Shown here one piece after another: positions 8,083 through 17,639 of a DNA stretch of 64,000 bases; position 1 is the first letter of the stretch, and each line of letters opens with the position of its first letter. The notes below the pieces were generated by a model. That model did no database searches, was not told the DNA's origin, and saw only the letters and a program-made list of their open reading frames with translations. Position numbers and translations under genes: made by a program. The DNA is from Kosakonia sp. H02 (GTDB lineage: Bacteria; Pseudomonadota; Gammaproteobacteria; Enterobacterales; Enterobacteriaceae): assembly GCA_030704225.1 (NCBI GenBank), contig CP131915.1:3906001-3970000 (forward strand), written 5' to 3'.

Positions 8083-8107
8083 AAAAGCCCGGCGTGATGC
8101 CAGGCTC
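8083..8107 (-). terminator. argH terminator
   Basis: On the minus strand, GAGCCTGGC, loop ATCAC and GCCGGGC run into TTTTTT (8086-8081), about 20 bp beyond the argH stop. It lies back to back with the OxyS terminator. Confidence 0.8.
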
Positions 8108-8127
8108 TTCATTTCATTTATACGCCA

Positions 8128-9501
8128 TTACACGAGCCGCGCTTTCGCCTCAGCAATCGCCTGCGCAACTTGCACCGGCGACACGCCACCTTTTGCCGCG
8201 CGCTTATCAAGGCACGATTGCAGGGACAGGACAGGATAAACATCATCGCCAATGACCGGGCTGAACTGTTGCAGATCGGCCAGCGACAGCGCTTCCAGCG
8301 GCTTGCCCTGGCGAATCGCTTCCACTACCGCTTCACCCACAATATGGTGCGCTTCACGGAACGGTACCCCTTTCGCCACCAGGTAATCGGCCAGTTCTGT
8401 CGCGTTCGCGTAACCCTGTTGCGCCGCTTCCTGGCAACGCGGGCGTTTCACCTGAATGCCGTCCAGCACCAGCGCCGCCATATGCAGGCAGTCAAGCCAG
8501 GTATCAAGCGCGTCGAACAGCCCTTCTTTGTCTTCCTGCATATCTTTGTTGTAGGCCAACGGCAGGCCTTTCAGCGTCATCATCATCCCGGTCAATGCGC
8601 CTTGCACTCGGCCGCATTTCCCGCGGATCAGCTCCAGCGCATCCGGGTTTTTCTTCTGCGGCATCAGGGATGACCCCGAGGTGACGCGATCGGACAACTC
8701 AACAAACCCGGCTTCGCCAGAGTTAAAGAAGATGAGATCTTCGGCAAAACGCGACAGATGCACCATGCCAATTGAGGCGTCAGAGAGCAGCTCCAGCACG
8801 TGATCGCGGTCAGAAACGCTGTCCAGGCTGTTACGGGTTGCCGAAGCAAAACCTAACCAGCCCGCCAGTTGTTCACGGTCGATTTCATACGCTGTACCGG
8901 CCAGCGCACCGCAGCCCAGCGGGCTGACATCCAGGCGTTTCAGCGCATCCTGCAAACGGCTTTCATCACGGGCCAGCATCTCAACGTAGGCCAAAGACCA
9001 GTGCGCGAACGTCACCGGCTGCGCGCGTTGCAGATGCGTATAACCCGGCATCACGGCGTCCTGGTTGTTCTCTGCGGTGACCACCAGCGCACTTTGTAAC
9101 TGGCGGTTCGCCAGCAGCAATTCACTGATGGTTTCTTTGCACCACAGTTTCAAATCTGTCGCCACCTGGTCGTTACGGCTGCGCCCGGTGTGCAGTTTTT
9201 TGCCCAACTGGCCCACTTTGTCGATGAGCTTACCTTCCACCCAGCTGTGAATGTCTTCCGCATCGCTTTGCAGGATCTGCTGCGGGTTGGCGCGCACCTC
9301 TTCCAGCAAATTGTTGAGCGCTTCTTCCAGTTGCTGCTGCTCAGCCTGAGTCAGCACGCCAACGGTCACTAACGCTTTAGACCAGGCCACAGAGCCAACG
9401 ATATCCTGCTCCGCCAGGCGGTAGTCAAAGCGCAAAGAGTCATTGAACTGTTTGAACCGTTGATCCGCTGCCTGAGTAAAACGCCCGCCCCAAAGTGCCA
9501 T
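8128..9501 (-). CDS. argH: Argininosuccinate lyase
   Basis: Last step of arginine synthesis: argininosuccinate to arginine plus fumarate. 457 residues from MALWGGRFTQAADQRF, the E. coli length. The fumarase/aspartase superfamily signature GSSLMPQKKNPD with its mobile-loop catalytic Ser lies near 275-290, and TGRSRNDQVATDLKLW is near 106-121. Third gene of argCBH; separated from argB by a REP element, which may lower or protect its share of the transcript. Confidence 0.97.
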   Translation of the reverse strand: MALWGGRFTQAADQRFKQFNDSLRFDYRLAEQDIVGSVAWSKALVTVGVLTQAEQQQLEEALNNLLEEVRANPQQILQSDAEDIHSWVEGKLIDKVGQLGKKLHTGRSRNDQVATDLKLWCKETISELLLANRQLQSALVVTAENNQDAVMPGYTHLQRAQPVTFAHWSLAYVEMLARDESRLQDALKRLDVSPLGCGALAGTAYEIDREQLAGWLGFASATRNSLDSVSDRDHVLELLSDASIGMVHLSRFAEDLIFFNSGEAGFVELSDRVTSGSSLMPQKKNPDALELIRGKCGRVQGALTGMMMTLKGLPLAYNKDMQEDKEGLFDALDTWLDCLHMAALVLDGIQVKRPRCQEAAQQGYANATELADYLVAKGVPFREAHHIVGEAVVEAIRQGKPLEALSLADLQQFSPVIGDDVYPVLSLQSCLDKRAAKGGVSPVQVAQAIAEAKARLV

Positions 9502-9525
9502 AATATGCTTCCTTCTTTTTTCATT

Positions 9526-9559
9526 TTGCCGGATGGCGCTGCGCTTATCCGGCCTACAT
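9526..9559. repeat. REP element between argB and argH
   Basis: Reads GCCGGATGGCGCTGCGC then TTATCCGGCCTACATAA: the two complementary arms of a repetitive extragenic palindrome. Same family as the copies near 34314 and 59660 in this window. Confidence 0.88.
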
Positions 9560-9573
9560 AAATGTGTCTGTGA

Positions 9574-10350
9574 TTAAGCCAGAATACGCGTGCCAATCGG
9601 CGTGCCGTTAAACAGCGCCGGTAACTGTTCGGCATGGCGCCAGGAAGCGATATCCACCGGGCGACCCAGCGAGCGGGCCGCATCGAGCGCCGCATTCACT
9701 TTCACGATCATGCCATCGGTAATAATGCCCTGCGCAATCAATTGCTCAGCTTTGGCCGCTGTCATTTCCGCAATGCGCTGGCCTTTGCCATCCAGAATAC
9801 CGCTCACATCAGAGAGCAGGATCAGATCTGCACCCAGCGTTGCCGCCAGCGCGGTCGCGGCCTGGTCCGCATTGACGTTCATCAGTTCACCTTCATCAGT
9901 CACGCCGATGGAGCTGATCACCGGCAGAAAACCACCGTCCAGCAGCGCATTAATCAGCTTTGGTGAACCCGGCTGCGCTAAACCGACATGGCCGAGTTCT
10001 TCATCCAGTTGCGTCACTTTTACGCTGTCGCCGTCACCGAGGAACAGGCCCACCGAGGCGATGTGATGTTTTTTCGCCCATGCCAGCAGCGTCTTATTGG
10101 CGGTACCCGCCAGCGCGCCGGTAATAATGTCGATTTGATCGGCGGGCGTCACACGCAGGCCGTTTTTCTTTTTCACCGGCAGATTAAGCTGCTTCATTAA
10201 CTCATCGACCACGCAACCGCCGCCGTGGACGATCACTAACGGACGTTGATGAGATGCGCGGTATTGCACCAGTGCGGTAAACAAACGTTCCAGCGCTTCT
10301 TCACTATCCAGCAGTACGCCACCGAGCTTAATAATTAATGGATTCATCAT
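9574..10350 (-). CDS. argB: Acetylglutamate kinase
   Basis: Phosphorylates N-acetyl-L-glutamate, second step of arginine synthesis. The start MMNPLIIKLGGVLLD gives 258 residues as in E. coli; an upstream 20-codon extension overlaps argC and is not supported. Amino-acid-kinase motifs: IIKLGG (ATP phosphate binding) at the N-terminus, IVHGGG near 40-46, and LLSDVSGILDGKGQRI near 180. Lies 13 bp after the argC stop, so translated from the same message. Confidence 0.96.
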   Translation of the reverse strand: MMNPLIIKLGGVLLDSEEALERLFTALVQYRASHQRPLVIVHGGGCVVDELMKQLNLPVKKKNGLRVTPADQIDIITGALAGTANKTLLAWAKKHHIASVGLFLGDGDSVKVTQLDEELGHVGLAQPGSPKLINALLDGGFLPVISSIGVTDEGELMNVNADQAATALAATLGADLILLSDVSGILDGKGQRIAEMTAAKAEQLIAQGIITDGMIVKVNAALDAARSLGRPVDIASWRHAEQLPALFNGTPIGTRILA

Positions 10351-10363
10351 CACGCCTGTTCGA

Positions 10364-11368
10364 TTAGATAAGAGACTGAGTTTCAGCATAGCCGAAACGA
10401 ATATTGGCACACTGCATCGCCTGCGCCGCCGCGCCTTTCAGCAAGTTATCTTCCGTGGCGACGACAATCAGATGCTCGCCCTGCACGGCAAAACCGATAT
10501 CGCAAAACGGCAGGCCAACCACATTTTTCAGCGCCGGAACGCCTTTGTCATACAGACGTACCAGCGGTTTGCTGTCATAGGCTTGTTTGAACACATCCGC
10601 CACCTGCGCGTGCGTCACGCCAGCTTTTAAACGGCAGGTAATGGTTTCCAGGATCCCGCGCGGGAAGCTCGCCAGATGCGGAGTGAAAATCACATCGGTG
10701 CCAAGATGCGTGGCGATCTCCGGGTGGTGACGATGGTTGAAGATGCCATACGGTTGCAGGCTCACTTCACAAAAGCTGTTGGAGAGCGCCGCTTTGCGCC
10801 CTGCTCCGCTTACGCCGCTGGTAGCGTTGATCACCGGCCACTGGTTGAGATCCAGCAGCCCGGCATCGATCAGCGGTTTTAACGACAGCTGCGCCGCTGT
10901 CGGGTAGCAACCCGGCACGGCAACCAGTTGCGCCTCTTTGATTTGATCGTGGTTCCACTCCGCCAGGCCGTAAACCGCCTGCGCAAGCAGATCGGCGTGC
11001 TGATGGGTAAAACCATAAAATGTTCCATAAAACGCGGGATCGTTAACGCGGAACGCGCCGGAGAGATCGAACACCACGCAGCCCGCCGCCAGGCACACTG
11101 GCGCTAAATCGTGGCTCACTTCATGCGCCGTGGCGAGGAAAACAACATCGACGTCGTCAAGGAAGTCGCCAATGTCTGCCATCGGCTGTAGCGGGAGATC
11201 AACAATGCCTTTCAACTGCGGATGTAAATCAGAGATACATTTTCCTGCATCATTACTTTGCGCAGAAACCGTCAAAGCGGTTATGTTCATATCTGGATGG
11301 CGATTTACATAGGTCACAAGCTCTGCGCCGGCGTAACCGCTGGCACCCACAATTAATGTGTTCAACAT
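10364..11368 (-). CDS. argC: N-acetyl-gamma-glutamyl-phosphate reductase
   Basis: NADPH-dependent third step of arginine synthesis. 334 residues, the E. coli length. N-terminal Rossmann motif VGASGYAGAELVTY at 7-20 and the catalytic Cys in VAVPGCYPTAAQL near 154. First gene of the argCBH operon, divergent from argE and controlled by ArgR at the ARG boxes between them. Confidence 0.97.
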   Translation of the reverse strand: MLNTLIVGASGYAGAELVTYVNRHPDMNITALTVSAQSNDAGKCISDLHPQLKGIVDLPLQPMADIGDFLDDVDVVFLATAHEVSHDLAPVCLAAGCVVFDLSGAFRVNDPAFYGTFYGFTHQHADLLAQAVYGLAEWNHDQIKEAQLVAVPGCYPTAAQLSLKPLIDAGLLDLNQWPVINATSGVSGAGRKAALSNSFCEVSLQPYGIFNHRHHPEIATHLGTDVIFTPHLASFPRGILETITCRLKAGVTHAQVADVFKQAYDSKPLVRLYDKGVPALKNVVGLPFCDIGFAVQGEHLIVVATEDNLLKGAAAQAMQCANIRFGYAETQSLI

Positions 11369-11475
11369 CGGGGCGGTCTACCTTCTTACGTCATGTTCGG
11401 CCATGGAAGGGTTCAGCATCCCTCCCGCGTCGCTGAGCAAAGTCGCCTCGCGGGTTCCCTTACGCTCAACATTAT

Positions 11476-11514
11476 TGTATTTTTATTCACATTTAGTGCA
11501 TGAATATTGATACT
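11476..11514. promoter_or_regulatory. Paired ARG boxes (ArgR operator) for argCBH and argE
   Basis: Two adjacent 18-bp A/T-rich imperfect palindromes, TGTATTTTTATTCACATT and GTGCATGAATATTGATAC, about 3 bp apart, matching the TGAAT...ATTCA pattern of ArgR boxes and their placement in the E. coli argECBH divergent control region. Confidence 0.85.
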
Positions 11515-11538
11515 ATCACGAACTCAGGTATGTCAACA

Positions 11539-12690
11539 ATGAAAATGAATTTGCCGCCATTTATCGAGATTTACCGCGCCCTGATTGCCACTCCGTCGAT
11601 CAGCGCAACGGAAGAAGCACTGGATCAAAGCAATGCGTCTTTAATCAATTTGCTGGCAGGATGGTTTGGCGACCTCGGTTTCACTGTTGAAGTGCAGCCG
11701 GTGCCCGGCACGCGCAATAAATTCAACATGCTTGCCAGCGCGGGAACCGGTGCAGGCGGTTTGCTGTTAACCGGCCACACGGATACGGTGCCCTTTGATG
11801 ATGGGCGCTGGACGCGCGATCCTTTCACCCTGACCGAGCATGACAACAAGCTCTACGGCCTTGGCACTGCCGATATGAAAGGCTTTTTTGCATTTATTCT
11901 CGATGCGCTGCGTGACGTCGATGTGACAAAACTGAGCAAGCCGCTGTATGTCCTTGCCACCGCCGATGAAGAGACCAGCATGGCCGGCGCGCGTTATTTT
12001 TCGGAAAATACGCAACTGCGCCCGGATTGCGCCATTATCGGCGAACCCACGTCATTGCAACCGGTTCGCGCCCATAAAGGCCATCTCTCTAACGGCATTC
12101 GCATTCTCGGCCAGTCCGGCCACTCCAGCGATCCAGCGCGCGGCGTCAACGCCATCGAACTGATGCATGACGCCATCGGCCATATTCTGCAACTGCGCGA
12201 CAACCTGAAAGAGCGCTATCACTACGACGCCTTTACCGTGCCGTACCCGACGCTGAACCTTGGACATATTCACGGTGGTGATGCGGCAAACCGTATTTGC
12301 GCCTGCTGTGAATTACATATGGATATTCGCCCGCTGCCAGGCATGACGCTCAACGATCTGAACGGTCTGCTTAATGAGGCGCTGGAGCCGGTCAGTGCTC
12401 GCTGGCCGGGTCGACTGAATGTGTTTGAGCTGCATCCGCCAATCCCCGGTTACGAATGCCCGCCGGATCATCAATTGGTGGAAGTGGTGGAAAACTTACT
12501 CGGGGTAAAAACCGATGTGGTGAACTATTGTACCGAAGCGCCGTTTATTCAAACGCTCTGCCCGACACTGGTGCTGGGGCCCGGTTCAATCAACCAGGCG
12601 CATCAACCGGATGAATACCTGGAAACACGCTTTATTAAGCCGACGCGCGAACTTATTACGCAAGTTGTGCACCATTTCTGCTGGCATTAA
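11539..12690 (+). CDS. argE: Acetylornithine deacetylase
   Basis: Hydrolyses N2-acetyl-L-ornithine to ornithine, closing the linear arginine route. The start MKMNLPPFIEIYRAL gives 383 residues (E. coli 383); two earlier ATG codons in frame lie in the operator and are not favoured. M20 metallopeptidase motifs: metal ligands His80 in LTGHTDTV and Asp112 in GTADMKGF, DEETSMAGAR near 144, and GEPTSLQP near 168. The C-terminus keeps INQAHQPDEYLE. Divergent from argC; a terminator follows 22 bp after the stop. Confidence 0.97.
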   Translation: MKMNLPPFIEIYRALIATPSISATEEALDQSNASLINLLAGWFGDLGFTVEVQPVPGTRNKFNMLASAGTGAGGLLLTGHTDTVPFDDGRWTRDPFTLTEHDNKLYGLGTADMKGFFAFILDALRDVDVTKLSKPLYVLATADEETSMAGARYFSENTQLRPDCAIIGEPTSLQPVRAHKGHLSNGIRILGQSGHSSDPARGVNAIELMHDAIGHILQLRDNLKERYHYDAFTVPYPTLNLGHIHGGDAANRICACCELHMDIRPLPGMTLNDLNGLLNEALEPVSARWPGRLNVFELHPPIPGYECPPDHQLVEVVENLLGVKTDVVNYCTEAPFIQTLCPTLVLGPGSINQAHQPDEYLETRFIKPTRELITQVVHHFCWH

Positions 12691-12711
12691 CGGCTGTTCA
12701 TCGCTTTATCG

Positions 12712-12735
12712 TCCCCTCTTTTGAGGGGATTTTTA
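12712..12735 (+). terminator. argE terminator
   Basis: TCCCCTC at 12712-12718, a short T loop, GAGGGGA at 12723-12729, then TTTTT. Confidence 0.8.
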
Positions 12736-12942
12736 TGCACGCGAAGGGTGATTTTCATAAGCGAAACTTATCTGGCCCGAAGTGAATTAAATTTCATAAA
12801 TTGCCACCGTTTATTCGTTTGCTGAACCGATTTCGCCGCAATTGACGCGATGAATTTTACGTGGCTTTATAAAAGACGGTGTCTGATATCTGCTCAACGG
12901 CAGGTATAACAAAATAAATTGAGATGGGGTGTCTGGGGTAAC

Positions 12943-15594
12943 ATGAACGAACAATATTCCGCGTTGCGTAGTAATGTCAGTATGCTCGGCAAACTGCTGG
13001 GGGATACCATCAAGGATGCACTGGGCGAGAACATTCTCGACCGCGTCGAAACAATCCGTAAGCTGTCCAAATCGTCTCGCGCCGGTAACGAAGCCGACCG
13101 CCAGGAACTGCTCACCACCTTGCAGAATCTGTCCAATGACGAGCTGCTGCCAGTCGCGCGTGCATTCAGCCAGTTTCTGAATCTGGCGAACACCGCCGAG
13201 CAGTACCACAGCATTTCAGCGAAAGGCGAAGCCGCTAACAACCCGGAAGTGATTGCCCGCACCATCAGAAAGCTGAAAGACCAACCTCATCTCAATGAAA
13301 CCACCATCATCAAAGCGATTGAATCGCTGTCGCTGGAGCTGGTACTGACCGCGCACCCGACCGAAATCACGCGTCGCACGCTGATCCATAAAATGGTGGA
13401 AGTAAATGCCTGCTTAAAGCAACTGGATAACAGCGATATCGCCGATTATGAACGCCACCAGCTGATGCGCCGTCTGCGCCAGCTGATTGCGCAGTCCTGG
13501 CACACTGATGAAATTCGCAGAAACCGCCCAAGCCCGGTAGACGAAGCCAAATGGGGCTTTGCAGTGGTGGAAAATAGCCTGTGGGAAGGGGTGCCAAACT
13601 ACCTGCGTGAGCTGAACGAACAGCTGGAAGAGAACCTGAATTACAAGCTGCCGGTCGATTTTGTGCCGGTACGCTTTACCTCCTGGATGGGCGGCGACCG
13701 CGACGGCAACCCGAACGTCACCGCCGATATCACCCGCCACGTACTGTTGCTCAGCCGCTGGAAAGCCACCGATCTGTTCCTGAAAGATATCCAGTTGCTG
13801 ATTTCTGAACTGTCGATGGTGGAGTGTACCGACGAATTGCGCGAGCTGGCTGGCGCTGAAGGTGCACGCGAGCCGTATCGCTATCTGATGAAAAAGCTGC
13901 GCGGCGATTTGATGGCAACGCAAAGCTGGCTTGAAGCGCGTCTGAAAGGCCAGAAATTGCCGAAACCCGCCGGGCTGTTGACGCAGAATGAGCAACTTTG
14001 GCAACCGCTGTACGCCTGTTATCAATCGCTGCAAGCCTGCGGCATGGGCATTATCGCCAACGGCGAACTACTCGATACCTTACGCCGCGTGAAGTGCTTC
14101 GGCGTGCCGCTGGTGCGTATCGATATTCGTCAGGAAAGTACCCGCCATACCGAAGCGCTGGGCGAACTGACCCGCTATCTCGGCATTGGCGATTACGAAA
14201 GCTGGTCAGAAGCAGACAAACAAGCCTTCCTGATCCGCGAACTCAATTCCAAACGTCCGCTGCTGCCGCGCCAGTGGGAGCCGAGCGACGAGACCCGCGA
14301 AGTGCTGGACACCTGCAAGGTGATCGCCGAAGCGCCGCGCGGATCCATCGCCGCGTATGTGATCTCGATGGCGAAAACGCCGTCCGACGTGCTGGCCGTC
14401 CACTTGTTGCTGAAAGAAGCCGGCATCGGTTTCGCGCTGCCGGTCGCGCCGCTGTTTGAAACCCTTGATGACCTGAACAATGCCGACGACGTAATGACCC
14501 AGTTGCTGAATATCGACTGGTATCGCGGCTTTATCCAGGGCAAACAGATGGTGATGATTGGCTATTCCGACTCCGCAAAAGACGCGGGCGTGATGGCCGC
14601 AAGCTGGGCGCAATACCAGGCCCAGGACGCGCTGATTAAAACCTGCGAAAAAGCGGGCATTGAACTGACGCTGTTCCACGGTCGCGGCGGTTCTATCGGG
14701 CGTGGCGGTGCGCCAGCGCATGCGGCACTGCTTTCGCAACCGCCGGGCAGCCTGAAAGGTGGCCTGCGCGTGACCGAACAGGGCGAGATGATCCGCTTTA
14801 AATACGGCCTGCCGGAAGTCACCATCAGCAGCCTGTCGCTGTACACCAGCGCCATTATGGAAGCCAACCTGCTGCCGCCGCCGGAGCCGGAAGCGGAATG
14901 GCGTCATATTATGGATGAGCTGTCAGAGATCTCCTGCGAGATGTACCGCGGCTATGTGCGCGAAAATAAAGACTTTGTTCCCTATTTCCGCTCAGCAACG
15001 CCAGAGCAGGAACTGGGTAAACTGCCGCTGGGTTCCCGCCCGGCGAAACGTCGCCCGACCGGCGGCGTTGAATCTCTGCGCGCAATCCCGTGGATCTTCG
15101 CCTGGACGCAGAACCGTCTGATGCTTCCGGCCTGGCTCGGCGCAGGCGCGGCGCTGCAAAAAGTGGTGGAAGACGGCAAGCAGAGCGAGCTGGAAGCCAT
15201 GTGTCGCGACTGGCCGTTCTTCTCAACGCGCCTTGGCATGCTGGAGATGGTCTTCTCGAAAGCGGATCTGTGGCTGGCGGAATATTACGATCAGCGCCTG
15301 GTGAAACCGGAACTGTGGCCGCTGGGCGAAGAGCTGCGCAAGCTGCTGGAAGCGGATATCAAAGTGGTGCTGGACATTGCTAACGATTCGCACCTGATGG
15401 CCGATCTGCCATGGATTGCCGAGTCCATCCAGCTTCGCAACATCTATACCGACCCGTTAAACGTCTTGCAGGCCGAATTGCTGCACCGTTCGCGCCTGGC
15501 GGAAGAACAAGGCAAAGAGTCGGACAGCCGCGTCGAACAAGCGCTGATGGTCACCATCGCCGGTGTCGCGGCGGGGATGCGTAACACCGGCTAA
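12943..15594 (+). CDS. ppc: Phosphoenolpyruvate carboxylase
   Basis: Replenishes the TCA cycle by making oxaloacetate from PEP and bicarbonate. The start MNEQYSALRSNVSML gives 883 residues, exactly the E. coli length; an ATG 8 codons earlier is less likely. Signatures: VLTAHPTEITRR with catalytic His138, and FHGRGGSIGRGGAP near 578-591 with the PEP/bicarbonate Arg residues. The invariant C-terminal MRNTG is present. Allosteric control by acetyl-CoA, FBP, aspartate and malate is expected from the family. Preceded by 252 bp holding the argE terminator and an unrecognised promoter. Confidence 0.98.
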   Translation: MNEQYSALRSNVSMLGKLLGDTIKDALGENILDRVETIRKLSKSSRAGNEADRQELLTTLQNLSNDELLPVARAFSQFLNLANTAEQYHSISAKGEAANNPEVIARTIRKLKDQPHLNETTIIKAIESLSLELVLTAHPTEITRRTLIHKMVEVNACLKQLDNSDIADYERHQLMRRLRQLIAQSWHTDEIRRNRPSPVDEAKWGFAVVENSLWEGVPNYLRELNEQLEENLNYKLPVDFVPVRFTSWMGGDRDGNPNVTADITRHVLLLSRWKATDLFLKDIQLLISELSMVECTDELRELAGAEGAREPYRYLMKKLRGDLMATQSWLEARLKGQKLPKPAGLLTQNEQLWQPLYACYQSLQACGMGIIANGELLDTLRRVKCFGVPLVRIDIRQESTRHTEALGELTRYLGIGDYESWSEADKQAFLIRELNSKRPLLPRQWEPSDETREVLDTCKVIAEAPRGSIAAYVISMAKTPSDVLAVHLLLKEAGIGFALPVAPLFETLDDLNNADDVMTQLLNIDWYRGFIQGKQMVMIGYSDSAKDAGVMAASWAQYQAQDALIKTCEKAGIELTLFHGRGGSIGRGGAPAHAALLSQPPGSLKGGLRVTEQGEMIRFKYGLPEVTISSLSLYTSAIMEANLLPPPEPEAEWRHIMDELSEISCEMYRGYVRENKDFVPYFRSATPEQELGKLPLGSRPAKRRPTGGVESLRAIPWIFAWTQNRLMLPAWLGAGAALQKVVEDGKQSELEAMCRDWPFFSTRLGMLEMVFSKADLWLAEYYDQRLVKPELWPLGEELRKLLEADIKVVLDIANDSHLMADLPWIAESIQLRNIYTDPLNVLQAELLHRSRLAEEQGKESDSRVEQALMVTIAGVAAGMRNTG

Positions 15595-15624
15595 AAGCCC
15601 AACTTCAACCAACGCTCAACAAAT

Positions 15625-15657
15625 GCAGCATTTTTGTCCAGTGGATAAAAATGCTGC
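15625..15657 (+). terminator. Perfect 11-bp palindrome after ppc
   Basis: GCAGCATTTTT at 15625-15635 and AAAAATGCTGC at 15647-15657 with an 11-base loop, 31 bp after the ppc stop. It has the position of a terminator but no clean T tract after the stem (AAAATTTGATTG follows), so a stabilising 3' hairpin is an alternative. Confidence 0.55.
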
Positions 15658-15822
15658 AAAATTTGATTGTCATATCTCCTTCATATTCCCTATATTCCTT
15701 CCGAAATTCACTCTCATTGATGAATGTTCACTAAAAGAAATCTGCCTGAATAGACAACATTCAGGTTCGCTTAAGCTTTAGTCGCTATTTTTTGGCGCTA
15801 TTTACTCACACAGGCTCTTCGT

Positions 15823-17556
15823 ATGCGTTCCACTTACACTCACGCTAAACAGACGTTTAGTGTGAAAGCCCTTGGATGGGTGCTTCTCTACTTTTGGTAT
15901 TTCTCCACGGTATTGCAGATAGCTATTTTGACGAGCGGCTACAGTGGAACCAACGGGTTCCGTGACTCTGTCCTGTTTAGCTCCTTATGGCTTATTCCGG
16001 TTTTCCTGTTACCGCGTTACACCCGCATTCTGGCCGCCGTGATCGGCATCGTGTTGTGGGCGGCTTCTCTGTCGATGCTCTGTTACTACGTCATTTACGG
16101 GCAAGAGTTCTCGCAGAGCGTATTGTTTGTGATGTTTGAATCCAATTCCCACGAAGCGAGCGAGTTTTTAGGCCAGTACTTTAGCCTGAAGCTGGTGCTG
16201 GTTGCGCTGGCCTACACGGCCGGGGCGATTTTCCTCTGGACGCGCCTGCGCCCGGTTTATATCCCAACCCCGTGGCGCTGGCTGGTTTCATTCGTCCTGC
16301 TGTATGGATTGATTCTCCATCCGGTGGCGATGAATATGCTGAAGAACAAACAGGATCTCGCCAAAGCTTCTTCGGGCCTGACCTCCAGGCTGGAGCCTGC
16401 CGCGCCGTGGCAACTGGTGATGGGATACGTGCAGTATCGTCACCAGTTAAGCAGTCTTAATAAACTGCTCGACAGCAACCATGCCTTGCCGCCGCTGGCG
16501 AATCTGCACGATACCTCCGGTGATGCGCCGCGTACGCTGGTGCTGGTGATTGGCGAATCCACGCAGCGCGGTCATATGAGCCTGTATGGCTACCCGCGCG
16601 AAACGACGCCGGAACTGGATGCGCTACATAAAAGCGATCCGCGTATGACCCTGTTCAATGATGTGGTGACGTCGCGCCCGTATACCATCGAAATCCTGCA
16701 ACAGGCGCTGACCTTTGCGGATGAGCAGCATCCCGACCTTTATCTCACCCAGCCTTCGCTGATGAACATGATGAAGCAGGCCGGGTATAAAACCTTCTGG
16801 ATAACCAACCAGCAGACAATGACCGAGCGCAACACCATGCTGACGGTGTTCTCAAAACAGACGGATGTGCAGTTCTATATGAACCAGCAACGCACGCAGA
16901 GCGCCCGTGAATATGACACGAACGTCTTGCAACCGTTTAAAACCGTGCTTGCCGATCCCGCGCCGAAGAAATTCATTATTGTTCATCTGCTGGGTACGCA
17001 TATTCGTTACGACTTCCGCTATCCACAAGACTGGGGAAAATTTACGGATAAGACCGACCATCAGCCCGCCGGGCTGGATCACGATCAGTCCGAGACTTAC
17101 AACAGCTATGATGATGCCAACCGCTTTAACGATCATGTTGTCGCCTCGCTGATTAAGGATTACAAAGCGACGGATCCTGACGGCTTCCTGCTCTACTTCT
17201 CCGATCACGGTGAAGAGGTCTACGACACGCCGCCGCATAATATTCAGGGGCGTAACGAAGCAGAACCCACGCGCCATATGTACACCATTCCGTTTATCCT
17301 CTGGACCTCGGATAAATGGCAGGCCGCACATCCGCGTGATTTCGCCGCTGACGTCAACCGCAAATACAGCAGCTCGCAGTTGATTCATACCTGGTCAGAT
17401 TTGGCGGGTTTACGCTATGACGGTTACGATGCGACGCGTTCTGTCGTCAGCCCGCAGTTTGTCGAGGCGACCCGCTGGATCGGCAACCCGTACAAGAAAA
17501 ATGCGCTGCGTGATTACGACGCGCTGCCTTATGGCGATCAGATCGCCAATCAGTAA
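15823..17556 (+). CDS. eptC: Kdo2-lipid A / LPS core phosphoethanolamine transferase EptC
   Basis: Adds phosphoethanolamine to LPS core heptose I on the periplasmic face, stabilising the outer membrane. 577 residues, the E. coli EptC (CptA/YijP) length. Five membrane segments in the first ~175 residues, then a periplasmic sulfatase-like domain. The nucleophile is Thr247 in VLVIGESTQRGHMSLYG; zinc-site regions include FSDHGEEVYDTPPH near 460. The start follows a 228-bp gap after ppc; a strong terminator follows the stop. Confidence 0.96.
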   Translation: MRSTYTHAKQTFSVKALGWVLLYFWYFSTVLQIAILTSGYSGTNGFRDSVLFSSLWLIPVFLLPRYTRILAAVIGIVLWAASLSMLCYYVIYGQEFSQSVLFVMFESNSHEASEFLGQYFSLKLVLVALAYTAGAIFLWTRLRPVYIPTPWRWLVSFVLLYGLILHPVAMNMLKNKQDLAKASSGLTSRLEPAAPWQLVMGYVQYRHQLSSLNKLLDSNHALPPLANLHDTSGDAPRTLVLVIGESTQRGHMSLYGYPRETTPELDALHKSDPRMTLFNDVVTSRPYTIEILQQALTFADEQHPDLYLTQPSLMNMMKQAGYKTFWITNQQTMTERNTMLTVFSKQTDVQFYMNQQRTQSAREYDTNVLQPFKTVLADPAPKKFIIVHLLGTHIRYDFRYPQDWGKFTDKTDHQPAGLDHDQSETYNSYDDANRFNDHVVASLIKDYKATDPDGFLLYFSDHGEEVYDTPPHNIQGRNEAEPTRHMYTIPFILWTSDKWQAAHPRDFAADVNRKYSSSQLIHTWSDLAGLRYDGYDATRSVVSPQFVEATRWIGNPYKKNALRDYDALPYGDQIANQ

Positions 17557-17567
17557 ACGTGTTCGGG

Positions 17568-17595
17568 CCATCCCCTGCGGGATGGCTTTTTTTTC
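17568..17595 (+). terminator. eptC terminator
   Basis: GCCATCCC, loop, GGGATGGC followed by eight T (17587-17594). Confidence 0.9.
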
Positions 17596-17639
17596 GCCCC
17601 GGCGCTATGGTTGTCCTGTTTTTTATCACCAGGACCATC

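Noticed and set aside
13998..14907. Several long alternative-frame open frames within ppc
   Set aside because: All overlap the well-supported ppc frame; Arg-rich products without motifs.
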